Of a DNA stretch of 64,000 nucleotides, positions 52,302-60,282 are shown piece after piece. The notes under the pieces are model-generated. The model was given only the letters and a program-made list of their open reading frames with translations, ran no database searches and had not been told where the DNA came from. How positions within the stretch are numbered: position 1 is the stretch's first letter; every line of letters begins with the position of its first letter. The position numbers and the translations under genes are program-made. Source of the DNA: Mycolicibacterium sp. P9-22 (lineage in GTDB: Bacteria; Actinomycetota; Actinomycetes; Mycobacteriales; Mycobacteriaceae); assembly GCF_008329585.1 (NCBI RefSeq), contig NZ_NPKP01000011.1:124001-188000 (forward strand), written 5' to 3'.

Positions 52302-53473
52302 GCCACGAACTCGAACACGCCGTCCGGTCGACAGGAGACCGGGTGAGCGAGCGGATGCTGGCGCTGTCACGGGACTTGCACGCCCATCCCGAGATCGCCT
52401 GGGAGGAGGTGCGATCCTGCGCCCGCGTCGCGGGCGAGCTGGCCGACGCAGGCTTCGACGTGCAGGAGCATTTCACCGGCCTGGAGACCGCCTTCCTGGC
52501 ACGTATCGGTAGCGGGCCGCTACACCTGGCGGTATGCGCCGAGTACGACGCGCTGCCCGGTATGGGACATGCATGCGGCCACAACATCATCGCCGCCATC
52601 TCCACCGGTGCCGCGCTGGCGCTGGCACCGTATATCGACGATCTCGGCATCACGCTCTCGGTGTTCGGGACGCCCGCCGAAGAGGGCGGCGGCGGAAAGA
52701 TCGAGATCCTCGATCGGGGCGGTTTCGCGGGAGTCCATGCCGCCGCGATGGTCCACCCCGGACCCGTCGATGTTGCCCGTGCCGACCCCTATGCCGTCTC
52801 GCACAGTCACATTCAGTACGACGGCAAGTCCGCACATGCCGCCGCCTACCCGGACCGCGGCATCAACGCTGCCGACGCGTTCACCATCGCCCAGGTCGCC
52901 ATCGGGATGCTGCGGCAACAGTTTCCGCACGACGTCCGGGTGCACGGCATCATGACCAACGGGGGAGAAGCACCCAACGCGATCCCGCAGCGTACCGAGG
53001 GCCGTTGGTATGTGCGGGCCGGGACGCTGACGGAACTGGCCGACCTCGAACAGAGGGTTACCCGCTGCTTCGAGGCCGGTGCGTTGGCCACCGGGTGCGA
53101 GCTGACGGTGACCCCGGAAAGCAAGCCCTATGCGGAGTTCCGCACTGACGAAGGCTTGCTCGACGCCTACGTCCGGCGGGCCGAACAGATCGGCAGGCGG
53201 TTCAGCTCGGGCTCGGACTCGCTCATGAACCGGGCCTCGACCGATATGGGCAACGTGTCACAACGCATCGCCGCGATTCACCCCTACATCGGCATCGAGT
53301 CGCTGCCCGCGGTCAACCACCAGCCCGAGTTCGCCGCCGCCGCCATCTCGCCTGCGGCCGACCGTGCCGTCGCCGAGGGTGCGCACGCACTCGCCCTGAC
53401 CCTGCTCGACGCGGCGTCCGATGCCGCGACGCGCCAACGACTGCTCGACTCGGCAGAGGATGTTCGGCCATGA
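52298..53473 (+). CDS. M20-family metal-dependent amidohydrolase (AbgB-like)
   Basis: A 391-residue M20 hydrolase: LHAHPEIAWEE near residue 27, metal ligands in ALPGMGHACGHN near 86-98, catalytic Glu pair in GTPAEEGGGGK near 126, and the dimerisation-domain AHAAAYPDRG near 185. The CGHN form is that of aminobenzoyl-glutamate and N-acyl amino acid hydrolases. In this operon it would release an amino acid, possibly aspartate, from an N-acyl or N-carbamoyl form. Both ends overlap neighbouring genes by four bases. Confidence 0.85.
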   Translation: MSHELEHAVRSTGDRVSERMLALSRDLHAHPEIAWEEVRSCARVAGELADAGFDVQEHFTGLETAFLARIGSGPLHLAVCAEYDALPGMGHACGHNIIAAISTGAALALAPYIDDLGITLSVFGTPAEEGGGGKIEILDRGGFAGVHAAAMVHPGPVDVARADPYAVSHSHIQYDGKSAHAAAYPDRGINAADAFTIAQVAIGMLRQQFPHDVRVHGIMTNGGEAPNAIPQRTEGRWYVRAGTLTELADLEQRVTRCFEAGALATGCELTVTPESKPYAEFRTDEGLLDAYVRRAEQIGRRFSSGSDSLMNRASTDMGNVSQRIAAIHPYIGIESLPAVNHQPEFAAAAISPAADRAVAEGAHALALTLLDAASDAATRQRLLDSAEDVRP

Positions 53474-54870
53474 CGGGCATCGAGGTGCGTATCGAGCACG
53501 ACCTGCTCGGCGATTACGAGGTTCCGGATGCCGCCTACTTTGGGGTGCACACCGCTCGTGCGCTGGTGAACTTCCCGATCACCGGCATGCCGATCTCGCG
53601 GCACTCGGAACTCATTGTCGCACTGGCCTGCGTGAAACTTGCTGCCGCACAAGCCAATCACCGGCTCGGGCTGCTCAGCGCCGAGCGCGCCGATGCCATC
53701 GTCGCCGCCTGCCAGGAGATCAAGTCCGGTAAGCTGCACGACCAGTTCGTCGTCGATGTCATCCAGGGCGGCGCCGGCACATCGACCAACATGAACGCCA
53801 ACGAGGTCATCGCCAACCGTGGCCTGGAACTCCTCGGCCATCGGCGTGGCGACTACCGGCATCTGCATCCACTCGAGCATGTCAACTTGGGTCAGAGCAC
53901 CAACGACGTGTACCCCACGGCGCTCAAGATCGGGCTGCAGTTTGCCGTGCACAGGCTGCAACTGGCGATGACGGAGCTGGTATCGGCGTTCGCGGACAAG
54001 GCAGTCGAGTTCGGCGGGCACCTGAAGATGGGCCGCACCCAGTTGCAGGACGCGGTGCCGATGACGCTGGGGCAAGAGTTCGGTAGCTACGCCGTCATGA
54101 TCGGCGAGGACGGTGACCGGCTGGGGGAGGCCGTCCTGCTCATCTCCGAGATCAACCTCGGTGGTACCGCGATCGGAACCGGACTCAATGCCCACCGCGG
54201 CTACGCCGAGGCGGTGTGTCAGGAGTTGTGCGCGATCACCGAGCTGCCGTTGGTCACGGCATCGAACCTGGTCGAGGCGACCCAGGATGTCGGATCCTTC
54301 GTGCAGCTTTCGGGAGTGCTCAAGCGCACCGCGGTCAAGCTGTCCAAGATCTGCAATGACCTGCGGCTGTTGTCATCTGGCCCGCGAGCAGGTCTCGGTG
54401 AGATCAATCTTCCGCCCGTGCAAGCGGGTTCGAGCATTATGCCGGGCAAGGTCAACCCGGTGATCCCCGAGGTGGTCAATCAGGTCGCGTTCGAGGTGGT
54501 CGGCAATGACATCGCCGTCAGCATGGCCGCCGAGGGCGGTCAGTTGCAGCTCAACGCGTTCGAGCCGATCATCGCGCACAGTCTCTTCGAGTCACTGGCG
54601 CATTTGACTGCCGCGTGCGACACCTTGCGAACACGCTGCATCGTGGGCATCACCGCCAACGTCGACCACATGCGCGCCACGGTGGAGCATTCCATCGGTC
54701 TGGTGACCGCACTCAATCCCTATATCGGTTACGAAGCGGCGTCCCGATTGGCGGCCGACGCACTGAACTCCGATTCTGATATCGCGTCACTGGTCCTGGA
54801 TCGCGGACTGATGACCGCCTCGGAGTTGGCGGCAATCATGGAGCCGGACAACCTGACTGGATCCCGGTAG
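53470..54870 (+). CDS. aspA: Aspartate ammonia-lyase
   Basis: A 466-residue member of the aspartase/fumarase superfamily. Key blocks are GGAGTSTNMNANEVIANR near residue 99, HVNLGQSTNDVYPTALK near 137, MGRTQLQDAVPMTLGQEF near 187 and the signature GSSIMPGKVNPVIPE near 319. The NMNANEV and GRTQLQDAVP forms indicate aspartase rather than fumarase. It converts L-aspartate to fumarate and ammonium, the natural last step if the operon makes aspartate. It overlaps the M20 gene by four bases. Confidence 0.9.
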   Translation: MTGIEVRIEHDLLGDYEVPDAAYFGVHTARALVNFPITGMPISRHSELIVALACVKLAAAQANHRLGLLSAERADAIVAACQEIKSGKLHDQFVVDVIQGGAGTSTNMNANEVIANRGLELLGHRRGDYRHLHPLEHVNLGQSTNDVYPTALKIGLQFAVHRLQLAMTELVSAFADKAVEFGGHLKMGRTQLQDAVPMTLGQEFGSYAVMIGEDGDRLGEAVLLISEINLGGTAIGTGLNAHRGYAEAVCQELCAITELPLVTASNLVEATQDVGSFVQLSGVLKRTAVKLSKICNDLRLLSSGPRAGLGEINLPPVQAGSSIMPGKVNPVIPEVVNQVAFEVVGNDIAVSMAAEGGQLQLNAFEPIIAHSLFESLAHLTAACDTLRTRCIVGITANVDHMRATVEHSIGLVTALNPYIGYEAASRLAADALNSDSDIASLVLDRGLMTASELAAIMEPDNLTGSR

Positions 54871-54939
54871 GCCTGTAGTCGGCGGGGGACTCCACCCCCC
54901 TTGCATCAGAAAAAGCGATTTTGAAGTCCGGAAAGACCA

Positions 54940-54947
54940 GCTGTACA
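54940..54947 (+). promoter_or_regulatory. CTGTACAG element upstream of the MHS carrier
   Basis: GCTGTACA (54940-54947), continuing into G, repeats the palindromic element found before the aldehyde dehydrogenase and monooxygenase genes. ATCGG follows two bases later (54950-54954 region). It lies about 96 bases upstream of the ATG at 55044. Confidence 0.35.
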
Positions 54948-55043
54948 GGATCGGGGGTCCGGGCGCAATGTAGGGCATCACACATTGGCCACCGAGCAGG
55001 TGGCCACGGGTCAACGCCATGACAGCACAGAGAGTTCACCGAC

Positions 55044-56399
55044 ATGACTGACACGACGTCCGGCGCGTTGGCACCGGAATCCCTGGTAGATCAGAAGAGT
55101 ATTCGCAAGAGCGTCGCCGCGGGGTCGGTCGGGGTATTCGTGCACTGGTTCGACTGGGCCATCTACGCGTACCTGGCATCCACGCTGTCGTCGGTGTTCT
55201 TCCCCGAACAGGACAAGACCGCGGCGCTGCTGGCGGTGTTCGGCGTGTTCGCCATCGCCTTCGGGGTCAGGCCCATCGGCGCCCTCATGTTCGGCGCCTT
55301 GGGCGACCGCATAGGCCGAAAGAAGACGCTGACCTTCGTCATTCTCGCGATGGCGTCCTCGACGCTGTTGCTGGGCCTGCTGCCGTCCTATGCCAGCATC
55401 GGGATCTGGGCGCCGATTCTGCTGATCGTCGCCCGCGTCGTCCAGGGGCTCGCCGCCGGCGGTGAATTCGGCAGCGCCGCAGCGTTCCTGGCCGAGTACT
55501 CGCCGACGAAGCGACGCGGGTTCGGTGTGAGCTTCCTGGAAGTCGGCTCACTGCTCGGTTTCCTGGGCGCCTCTTTGGTGGTGCTCGTGCTCAATTCGCT
55601 GCTCTCTGAGGCAGATATCAATTCCTGGGGATGGCGTATTCCTTTCCTACTGGCCACGCCGCTCGGCCTGATCGGTTTCTACATCCGCAACAAGATCGAG
55701 GACACACCGGAGTTTCGCGAACTGACCGAACTCGATGCCGTGCCGCAGAGCCCGGTCCGAGAATCGTTCACGCGCAACTGGAAGCAGATGCTGCAGATGA
55801 GCGGCATCGAGGTGATGATGCACGTTACCTTCTACATCGTCCTGGTCTACCTGCTGACCTACCAGGAGATCGAACTCGGGATGTCGGCGTCGGACGCCGC
55901 GCTGTTCTCGACGGCCGCGTCCATCGCCGCGCTCATCACCGTCCCACTGTTCGGGGCGTTGTCCGATCGAGTCGGTCGCAGGGTGCCGCTGATCGTGGCG
56001 TCGGTGATGCTGATCGTGTTCTCCTACCCGCTGTTCCTGATCATGCAGTCCGGTAGCTCGTGGGCCGGCATGGTGAGCACGGTCGGGCTGGGTCTGATTC
56101 TGGCGATCATCTTGGGGGTGCACGCAGTCACCGTCGCCGAGCTGTTTCCCACCCGCACCCGACAGACCAGCCTGTCCATCGTCTACGCCGTCACGGCCGC
56201 CATCTTCGCCGGCACCGTCCCGTATCTGCTGACGTGGCTGATCGCCCAAACCGGAAACCAGATGATGCCGGCCTTCTACCTCATTCTGGTGGGAATCCTC
56301 GGCCTGGGAACGATGCTCACGATTCAGGAAACTCGCGGTGTCGACCTGCTCCGTGACGATATCGCCCTGGCACGGCAGGCGACCGCGACGGGGCGGTAG
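55044..56399 (+). CDS. MFS transporter of the metabolite:H+ symporter (MHS) family
   Basis: A 451-residue carrier with twelve helices and MHS marks: FVHWFDWAIYAYLASTLSSVFFP near residue 32, FGALGDRIGRKKTL near 87, and VQGLAAGGEFGSAAAFLAEYSP near 135, GALSDRVGRRVPL near 300. Relatives import proline, betaine, shikimate, citrate or dicarboxylates. It follows the aspA operon by 173 bases and shares its promoter element, so it probably imports a pathway substrate such as an acid. Confidence 0.87.
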   Translation: MTDTTSGALAPESLVDQKSIRKSVAAGSVGVFVHWFDWAIYAYLASTLSSVFFPEQDKTAALLAVFGVFAIAFGVRPIGALMFGALGDRIGRKKTLTFVILAMASSTLLLGLLPSYASIGIWAPILLIVARVVQGLAAGGEFGSAAAFLAEYSPTKRRGFGVSFLEVGSLLGFLGASLVVLVLNSLLSEADINSWGWRIPFLLATPLGLIGFYIRNKIEDTPEFRELTELDAVPQSPVRESFTRNWKQMLQMSGIEVMMHVTFYIVLVYLLTYQEIELGMSASDAALFSTAASIAALITVPLFGALSDRVGRRVPLIVASVMLIVFSYPLFLIMQSGSSWAGMVSTVGLGLILAIILGVHAVTVAELFPTRTRQTSLSIVYAVTAAIFAGTVPYLLTWLIAQTGNQMMPAFYLILVGILGLGTMLTIQETRGVDLLRDDIALARQATATGR

Positions 56400-56402
56400 T
56401 TG

Positions 56403-56515
56403 CAGCTTGTGACGCCGCATATCCTGGTCTCGAAAGCCCTGCGCCGGAGTGCAATTCGCGGAAAAGGTCCGGTTCAGGCCATCCACCCTCTTTGCAGCAT
56501 TTCGTCACTGTGACG
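56403..56515 (+). repeat. Degenerate direct repeat, copy A
   Basis: Starts with CAGCTT and ends with the palindrome CGTCAC-T-GTGACG (56503-56515). By eye it aligns along most of its length with the copy 321-325 bases downstream, including GCCGG, CCGG, GGCCATCC and the terminal TTTCGTCACTGTGACGTTA-type block. Confidence 0.6.
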
Positions 56516-56727
56516 TTATTACGGACCGATGCCGGAGAGCACCCGGGTAGTCATGTCGGCGCGGGCCGCCCAGTCGGCACGAGTATTCAACAAGAGGTCT
56601 GGACCGGGGCAGCGGCGGCGCATGGCCGACCCGGACAGCAAAACGCTCGCGCAGTTGCGTGAGCTCGCATAACGGAAGCACCAGCTTGTGCCGTAGTGCG
56701 CAGGCGTCGGCGACGAGGCGGTAGTAA

Positions 56728-56836
56728 CAGCTTCGCGGCCACACCTTGGACCGGAAAGTTCTGTGCCGGACAGTGATTGGCAAGGTGGTTGCATTCCGGC
56801 CATCCGGCCTGGCTCCACAATTTCGTCACTGTGACG
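56728..56836 (+). repeat. Degenerate direct repeat, copy B
   Basis: The second copy, starting CAGCTT and ending with the same palindrome (56824-56836). Read on the minus strand both copies can encode a related peptide (VTVTK then GWPE), so a duplicated coding fragment is possible. Confidence 0.6.
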
Positions 56837-57157
56837 TTACTCCGGTTGAATACGGGCGGGGCGGGGGCCTCGGGATCGCGCCGATCTGGAGTCGGATGAT
56901 CGCGAACGATCCGTCGGCGTTTGTCAGGTTGCGGAAACGCCGCGGCGTTGGCCATGCCGGCGTGGAGACTGTAGGCGCGTCGGCACGAGCGGTTCGATCG
57001 AGCAGCAAGGACTCGGCGTGGACCGCGGCCGACAGGCTGACCTTGGAAAACAGGGGCATCCAGGCGGGCTGCGTGACCCTTGCACCGCATCTCGCCTGGT
57101 GTCCGTTCGTGCCGATAATCTACATTATGTCAACTAACCCAGAGGGCCGTCGTCGTC

Positions 57158-57579
57158 TCATGTCAGTGCGCACAGCCCCGATAGGGTCCTAAATTCCGCG
57201 CTGTCGAAGTTGATGAAGTTCTCGGCCACTTTCCCGTCGCGCAGGTAAAGGCAGTCTGCGCCGGTCATTTCAAAGGGTCCCTTGGCTCCGGTGGCCCTCA
57301 TCTTCCAGTGCACGAATCCCTTGTCGCCGTTCATCGCGCCACCGAGGACCTCGAGCGTAAGGTCTGGCAGTGCATCGATCAGGTCGACAAGCGCCTAGAT
57401 GTAGGCCGTGGCACCAGCGACGTCGCCGCCCCGGGCCAGTGCCCGACTACATCGTCGGTCACCATTGGGCGCAAGTATTTCGGATCAGGTGCCGACCAGA
57501 ACTGGGCAAACAGTTCTGGTGTCCACCCTCTCGCGGTCTGAGACTCGATCAGCGCGTCTCGCGGTGCATTCGTGGTCAT
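57158..57579 (-). pseudogene. NTF2-like (SnoaL-type) protein pseudogene
   Basis: ATG 57579 (AAGGAAG upstream) opens a SnoaL-like protein: TTNAPRDALIESQTARGW, ELFAQFWSAPDP, TDDVVGHWPG. The frame then shifts near 57430 and the second frame reads GATAYI, TAG at 57395-57397, then ALVDLIDALPDLTLEVLGG, FVHWKMRATGAKGPF, CLYLRDGKVAENFINFDSAEF to TGA at 57158. Thus one base deletion and one nonsense codon break what was an approximately 140-residue NTF2-fold protein, perhaps an isomerase or cyclase. Both halves are otherwise well kept, so the decay is recent. Confidence 0.75.
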
Positions 57580-57786
57580 CTGTGCTTCCTTCCTGGGCCA
57601 GTAACGCAGACACAGAACATGTTGCAGTGCAGACATTTTGCCTGTCCATTACCCGGCGGGTAAAGCAAATCAACGGTCGACCGCAACCCACACTGCGCCA
57701 AAAACCCAATCGTCGTGGCCGACCATGTGTCCCTAGCGGTCGGTCAGCTTAGGGCGAACTCGGTACCAAAGCGCCACATCCCTCGC

Positions 57787-57798
57787 TAACGTGATCAC
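57787..57798 (+). promoter_or_regulatory. Leaderless -10 element of the dienelactone-hydrolase-like gene
   Basis: TAACGT (57787-57792) is followed by six bases and the ATG at 57799, with no ribosome binding site. Confidence 0.5.
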
Positions 57799-58578
57799 AT
57801 GGTCGTCACGCGCGAAGTCACCTACGACGTCGACGGACTGACGATGGTCGCCCACTTGGCGCGGCCCGACGGCGAGGGTCCCTGGCCGGCAGTGCTCATC
57901 GGACATGACGGCATCGGTCTCGAGGACTATCAACGCAGCCGCGCCGACGACCTCGCCAAGCACGGCTCCATCGCCCTCGCGATGGATTACCACGCTGGCC
58001 GTACGTTCTTCGGTGAGCCGGAAGCGATGCTGGCTCGGGTCATGCCCCTGATGGCTGACCCCGCCCGCATGCGCGCCATTGGCCGTGCCGCGCTCGACGT
58101 TCTACTCGCTGAGCCCGGCGCCGACCACGGCCGGTTGGCAGCGCTCGGATACGGTGCCGGTGGCCGAATCGTGCTGGAACTTGCCTGCGCGGGAGTGCCA
58201 TTCAAGGCACTCGCCGCGATCCATCCGGGCTTGCCACCCGCGCGTACCGAGGAATGGATCAACGTGGGCGGAGCCTTCTTGCTATGCACAGGCTCCGAGG
58301 ACCCACTCTGCACCCCTGGCCAACTGTTCACATTCGCCAGCGCGCTTCAGGACGCCGGACTTGATTGGCGCGTGAACATTTACGGCGGCGCCAAGCACGC
58401 TTTCTGGGCCGCTCCGATGAATCCTGACGGCTCTTTAACCGGCGACACCACCCACACCGTTGCCACCGTGCCCGGTGTAGAACATCACGCTTTGCACGCG
58501 ACACGGGCGTGGCACGCAGTGCTAGATCTGCTCGACGAGACAATTGGGTCTTCGTCCGCCTCGACAGAGCGGCCGTGA
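57799..58578 (+). CDS. Dienelactone-hydrolase-family protein lacking the nucleophile
   Basis: A 259-residue alpha/beta protein of the dienelactone hydrolase family (GEGPWPAVLIGHDGIGLEDYQRS, then AMDYHAGR). The nucleophile elbow, usually G-x-C-x-G-G, is GYGAGG (residues 117-122), so Gly119 stands where the Cys or Ser should be. The Asp (GSEDPLC) and His (GGAKHAFWA) of the triad are kept. It may be a non-catalytic relative or use another residue. It is supported by a leaderless promoter. Confidence 0.8.
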   Translation: MVVTREVTYDVDGLTMVAHLARPDGEGPWPAVLIGHDGIGLEDYQRSRADDLAKHGSIALAMDYHAGRTFFGEPEAMLARVMPLMADPARMRAIGRAALDVLLAEPGADHGRLAALGYGAGGRIVLELACAGVPFKALAAIHPGLPPARTEEWINVGGAFLLCTGSEDPLCTPGQLFTFASALQDAGLDWRVNIYGGAKHAFWAAPMNPDGSLTGDTTHTVATVPGVEHHALHATRAWHAVLDLLDETIGSSSASTERP

Positions 58579-58718
58579 CGATGGGCTTACCGCTCCCCTG
58601 TTGCGGTCCCCCGGCGGAGGAGCTACCTGCTCACTGTCGACCGAGGCGGACATTCGCGCCCCCGGATCGAAGAGCCTGACCGTCGGTGTCTGTCGACCAC
58701 CACTCCCCCCATCGTTTT

Positions 58719-59216
58719 CTACTGCGTTGCAACACTTCTGTCCTCCGGCGGGGAGCCATCGAGATGGTTTCCTTCGAGCCGGCGTTTCAGATTACTGAGG
58801 GCGATGTCGGCGCGTCGCCGTATCACCCATGCGGCGACCGGCAACATGGTGCCGCCGACGAGTCGGTTCTCATTGCGGCTCAGCATGCGCCACCGCACGA
58901 CACAGACATCCTGACCGGCATCGACGAACTCCATCTCCATCCGTGGCAGCAGCGGTCGCAGGTCACCGTGGGTGATCAGGCGCTGCGGTGCCGCGGCGTC
59001 CATCACCCGAATGGTGACCGAGCGCGTTCCACGTAGCGGCACCGAAACCGTCTCCACGTACTGCTTACCGATCGACGCCGGGGACAGCTCGTTGTCGGCG
59101 ACGATACGCACAACACCGGGGAACCACTTCACGAAGTTCTCCAGGTTGGCCGCATAATCGAAGACCTTCGCGCGTGGACACTGGACAGTGACCGTCGCAT
59201 CGGCAAGTAGGTACAT
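58719..59216 (-). CDS. SRPBCC (START/Bet v 1-like) family protein
   Basis: A 165-residue helix-grip protein: VTVQCPRAKVFDYAANLENFVKWFPGVV at residues 9-36, then a beta-rich core ending in a long helix (WVIRRRADIALSNLKRRLE). SRPBCC proteins bind hydrophobic ligands in a deep pocket or act as aromatase/cyclase relatives. A GAGGAGG ribosome site lies just upstream. The promoter carries a MerR operator, so the divergent MerR protein at 59287 is its probable regulator. Confidence 0.8.
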   Translation of the reverse strand: MYLLADATVTVQCPRAKVFDYAANLENFVKWFPGVVRIVADNELSPASIGKQYVETVSVPLRGTRSVTIRVMDAAAPQRLITHGDLRPLLPRMEMEFVDAGQDVCVVRWRMLSRNENRLVGGTMLPVAAWVIRRRADIALSNLKRRLEGNHLDGSPPEDRSVATQ

Positions 59217-59243
59217 ACATCCTCCTCGGGACCGGTTGTCTGA

Positions 59244-59275
59244 ACGCTAGGCTGTAGACCTAGGTCTACAGTCAA
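59244..59275 (-). promoter_or_regulatory. MerR operator within the SRPBCC promoter
   Basis: Reading toward the SRPBCC gene, TTGACT (59275-59270) and TAGCGT (59249-59244) are -35 and -10 with a 20-base spacer. The spacer region holds the perfect 20-bp palindrome CTGTAGACCTAGGTCTACAG (59252-59271). A long spacer filled by a palindrome is the classic MerR-activated arrangement. In the other direction TACAGT (59267-59272) can serve as the -10 of the MerR gene, which would be autoregulated. Confidence 0.8.
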
Positions 59276-59286
59276 GTGCGGACGGC

Positions 59287-59667
59287 ATGAGAATCAGCGA
59301 ATTGGAAGCGAGCACCGGCGTTGGTCGCCATGCGCTTCGCTACTACGAGCGCCAGGGGCTGCTCGGCGATGTGCAGCGGACCGGCGGTAATTACCGCGAC
59401 TATCCGGAGTCTCTCGTCAACGAAATCAAGCTACTGCGCGATATGCAGTCGCTCGGTTTCACGTTGACCGAGATTCGGCAGGTGCTCGATGGGCTTCGCT
59501 CGAGCGATATCGACTGCCTCGACGGCGCCCGATTGCTGGCCGACAAGCGGCAGCTGATCGAGCTACAGATCCGCAATCTCCGGGAAGTCAGCAGCACGCT
59601 GCGACGTGAACAACAACGCCTCGAAGCCAGGGCCCGCAGGCACGGTAAACGCCCGGTGGGCCGCTGA
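59287..59667 (+). CDS. MerR family transcriptional regulator (small)
   Basis: A 126-residue MerR protein: ISELEASTGVGRHALRYYERQGLL at residues 3-26, NYRDYPESLVNEIKLLRDMQSLGFTLTEIRQVLDGL, then a coiled helix (ADKRQLIELQIRNLREVSSTLRREQQRLEAR). One Cys (Cys near residue 79, IDCLDG) is at a place where metal- or redox-sensing MerR proteins have a ligand. The gene is divergent from the SRPBCC gene across the 20-bp palindrome that is its likely operator. Confidence 0.85.
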   Translation: MRISELEASTGVGRHALRYYERQGLLGDVQRTGGNYRDYPESLVNEIKLLRDMQSLGFTLTEIRQVLDGLRSSDIDCLDGARLLADKRQLIELQIRNLREVSSTLRREQQRLEARARRHGKRPVGR

Positions 59668-59777
59668 AGTTGTTGTGCTGCCGGTTGATACCGGTATGTG
59701 CGTGGCCAGAACGTTCAATGCCCTACTCGCGGGCCTACATCTATGCCTCGGTGCGCATCGATCGCTGCGCCAGCCCG

Positions 59778-59797
59778 ACTACACTGCACGGTGTAGT
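59778..59797 (+). promoter_or_regulatory. TetR operator upstream of the PNPOx-family gene
   Basis: ACTACACTG-CA-CGGTGTAGT, a 9+2+9 palindrome with one mismatch between the arms. It differs by one base from the perfect operator at 60937-60956 next to the TetR gene. It is 36 bases before the ATG at 59834, a good place for repression. Confidence 0.78.
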
Positions 59798-59833
59798 GTA
59801 GCTGTGGATCACGACGAGCACGTTGGAGAAATC

Positions 59834-60262
59834 ATGAAGATGACCAAAGAAGCCCGCGAGCAGTTCTTGGCGGGTGTTCACGTCGGTGTGGTCGCCATCG
59901 AGCGCACCGACCGGGCCCCGTTCGCCGTAGCGATCTGGTACGCCTACGAGCCCGGCGGTGAGGTGTCGATCTTCACGACCGAGGACAACCTCAAGGTCAA
60001 GCTGATCCGCGCGGCTGGTCGGTTCTCCATCACTGCTCAGCAGGAGCAGCCGCCGTACAAGTTCGTCACCGCGGACGGCGATGTCACGTCAATCGGGCCC
60101 GCGGACGAGAACGAGGCCCGCGCCGTTGCGATCCGGTACCTGGGCGAGGACGAGGGCAACCGGTTCGCCGACGCGAACCAGCACGCGGACATGGAGTCGA
60201 CGGTGTGCATCCGCATGCAACCCAAGACGTGGCTCAGTAGCGACTTCTCCGACGTCGCTTGA
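59834..60262 (+). CDS. Pyridoxamine 5'-phosphate oxidase-family (flavin/F420-binding split barrel) protein
   Basis: A 142-residue split-barrel protein: AREQFLAGVHVGVVAIERTDRAPFAVAIWYAYEPGGEVSIFTTEDNLKVKLI at the N terminus and YKFVTADGDVT, then a helical C terminus. It is a PNPOx-like flavin-binding protein of the type called pyridoxamine 5'-phosphate oxidase family in actinobacteria; substrate unknown. ATG 59834 has GGAGA upstream. The TetR operator in its promoter places it in the same regulon as the SDR at 61010. Confidence 0.8.
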   Translation: MKMTKEAREQFLAGVHVGVVAIERTDRAPFAVAIWYAYEPGGEVSIFTTEDNLKVKLIRAAGRFSITAQQEQPPYKFVTADGDVTSIGPADENEARAVAIRYLGEDEGNRFADANQHADMESTVCIRMQPKTWLSSDFSDVA

Positions 60263-60282
60263 TGACTCGACGTCCGGGGTGG

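Larger units (their letters stand above)
56400..57157. other. Gene-poor region holding a degenerate direct repeat
   Basis: No open frame here has recognisable motifs or a convincing start. Both strands carry short frames (for example 56587-57090 minus, 56746-57192 plus) that overlap each other, so none is trusted. The main structure is a degenerate direct repeat (copies listed separately). An AT-rich patch at 57115-57131 contains the inverted repeat ATAAT/ATTAT and, on the minus strand, a perfect TTGACA. This may be the remains of a mobile or duplicated element. Confidence 0.5.

Noticed and set aside
57126..57131. Minus-strand TTGACA as a promoter into the gene-poor region
   Set aside because: No TANNNT hexamer lies at usual distance downstream and no trusted gene follows.
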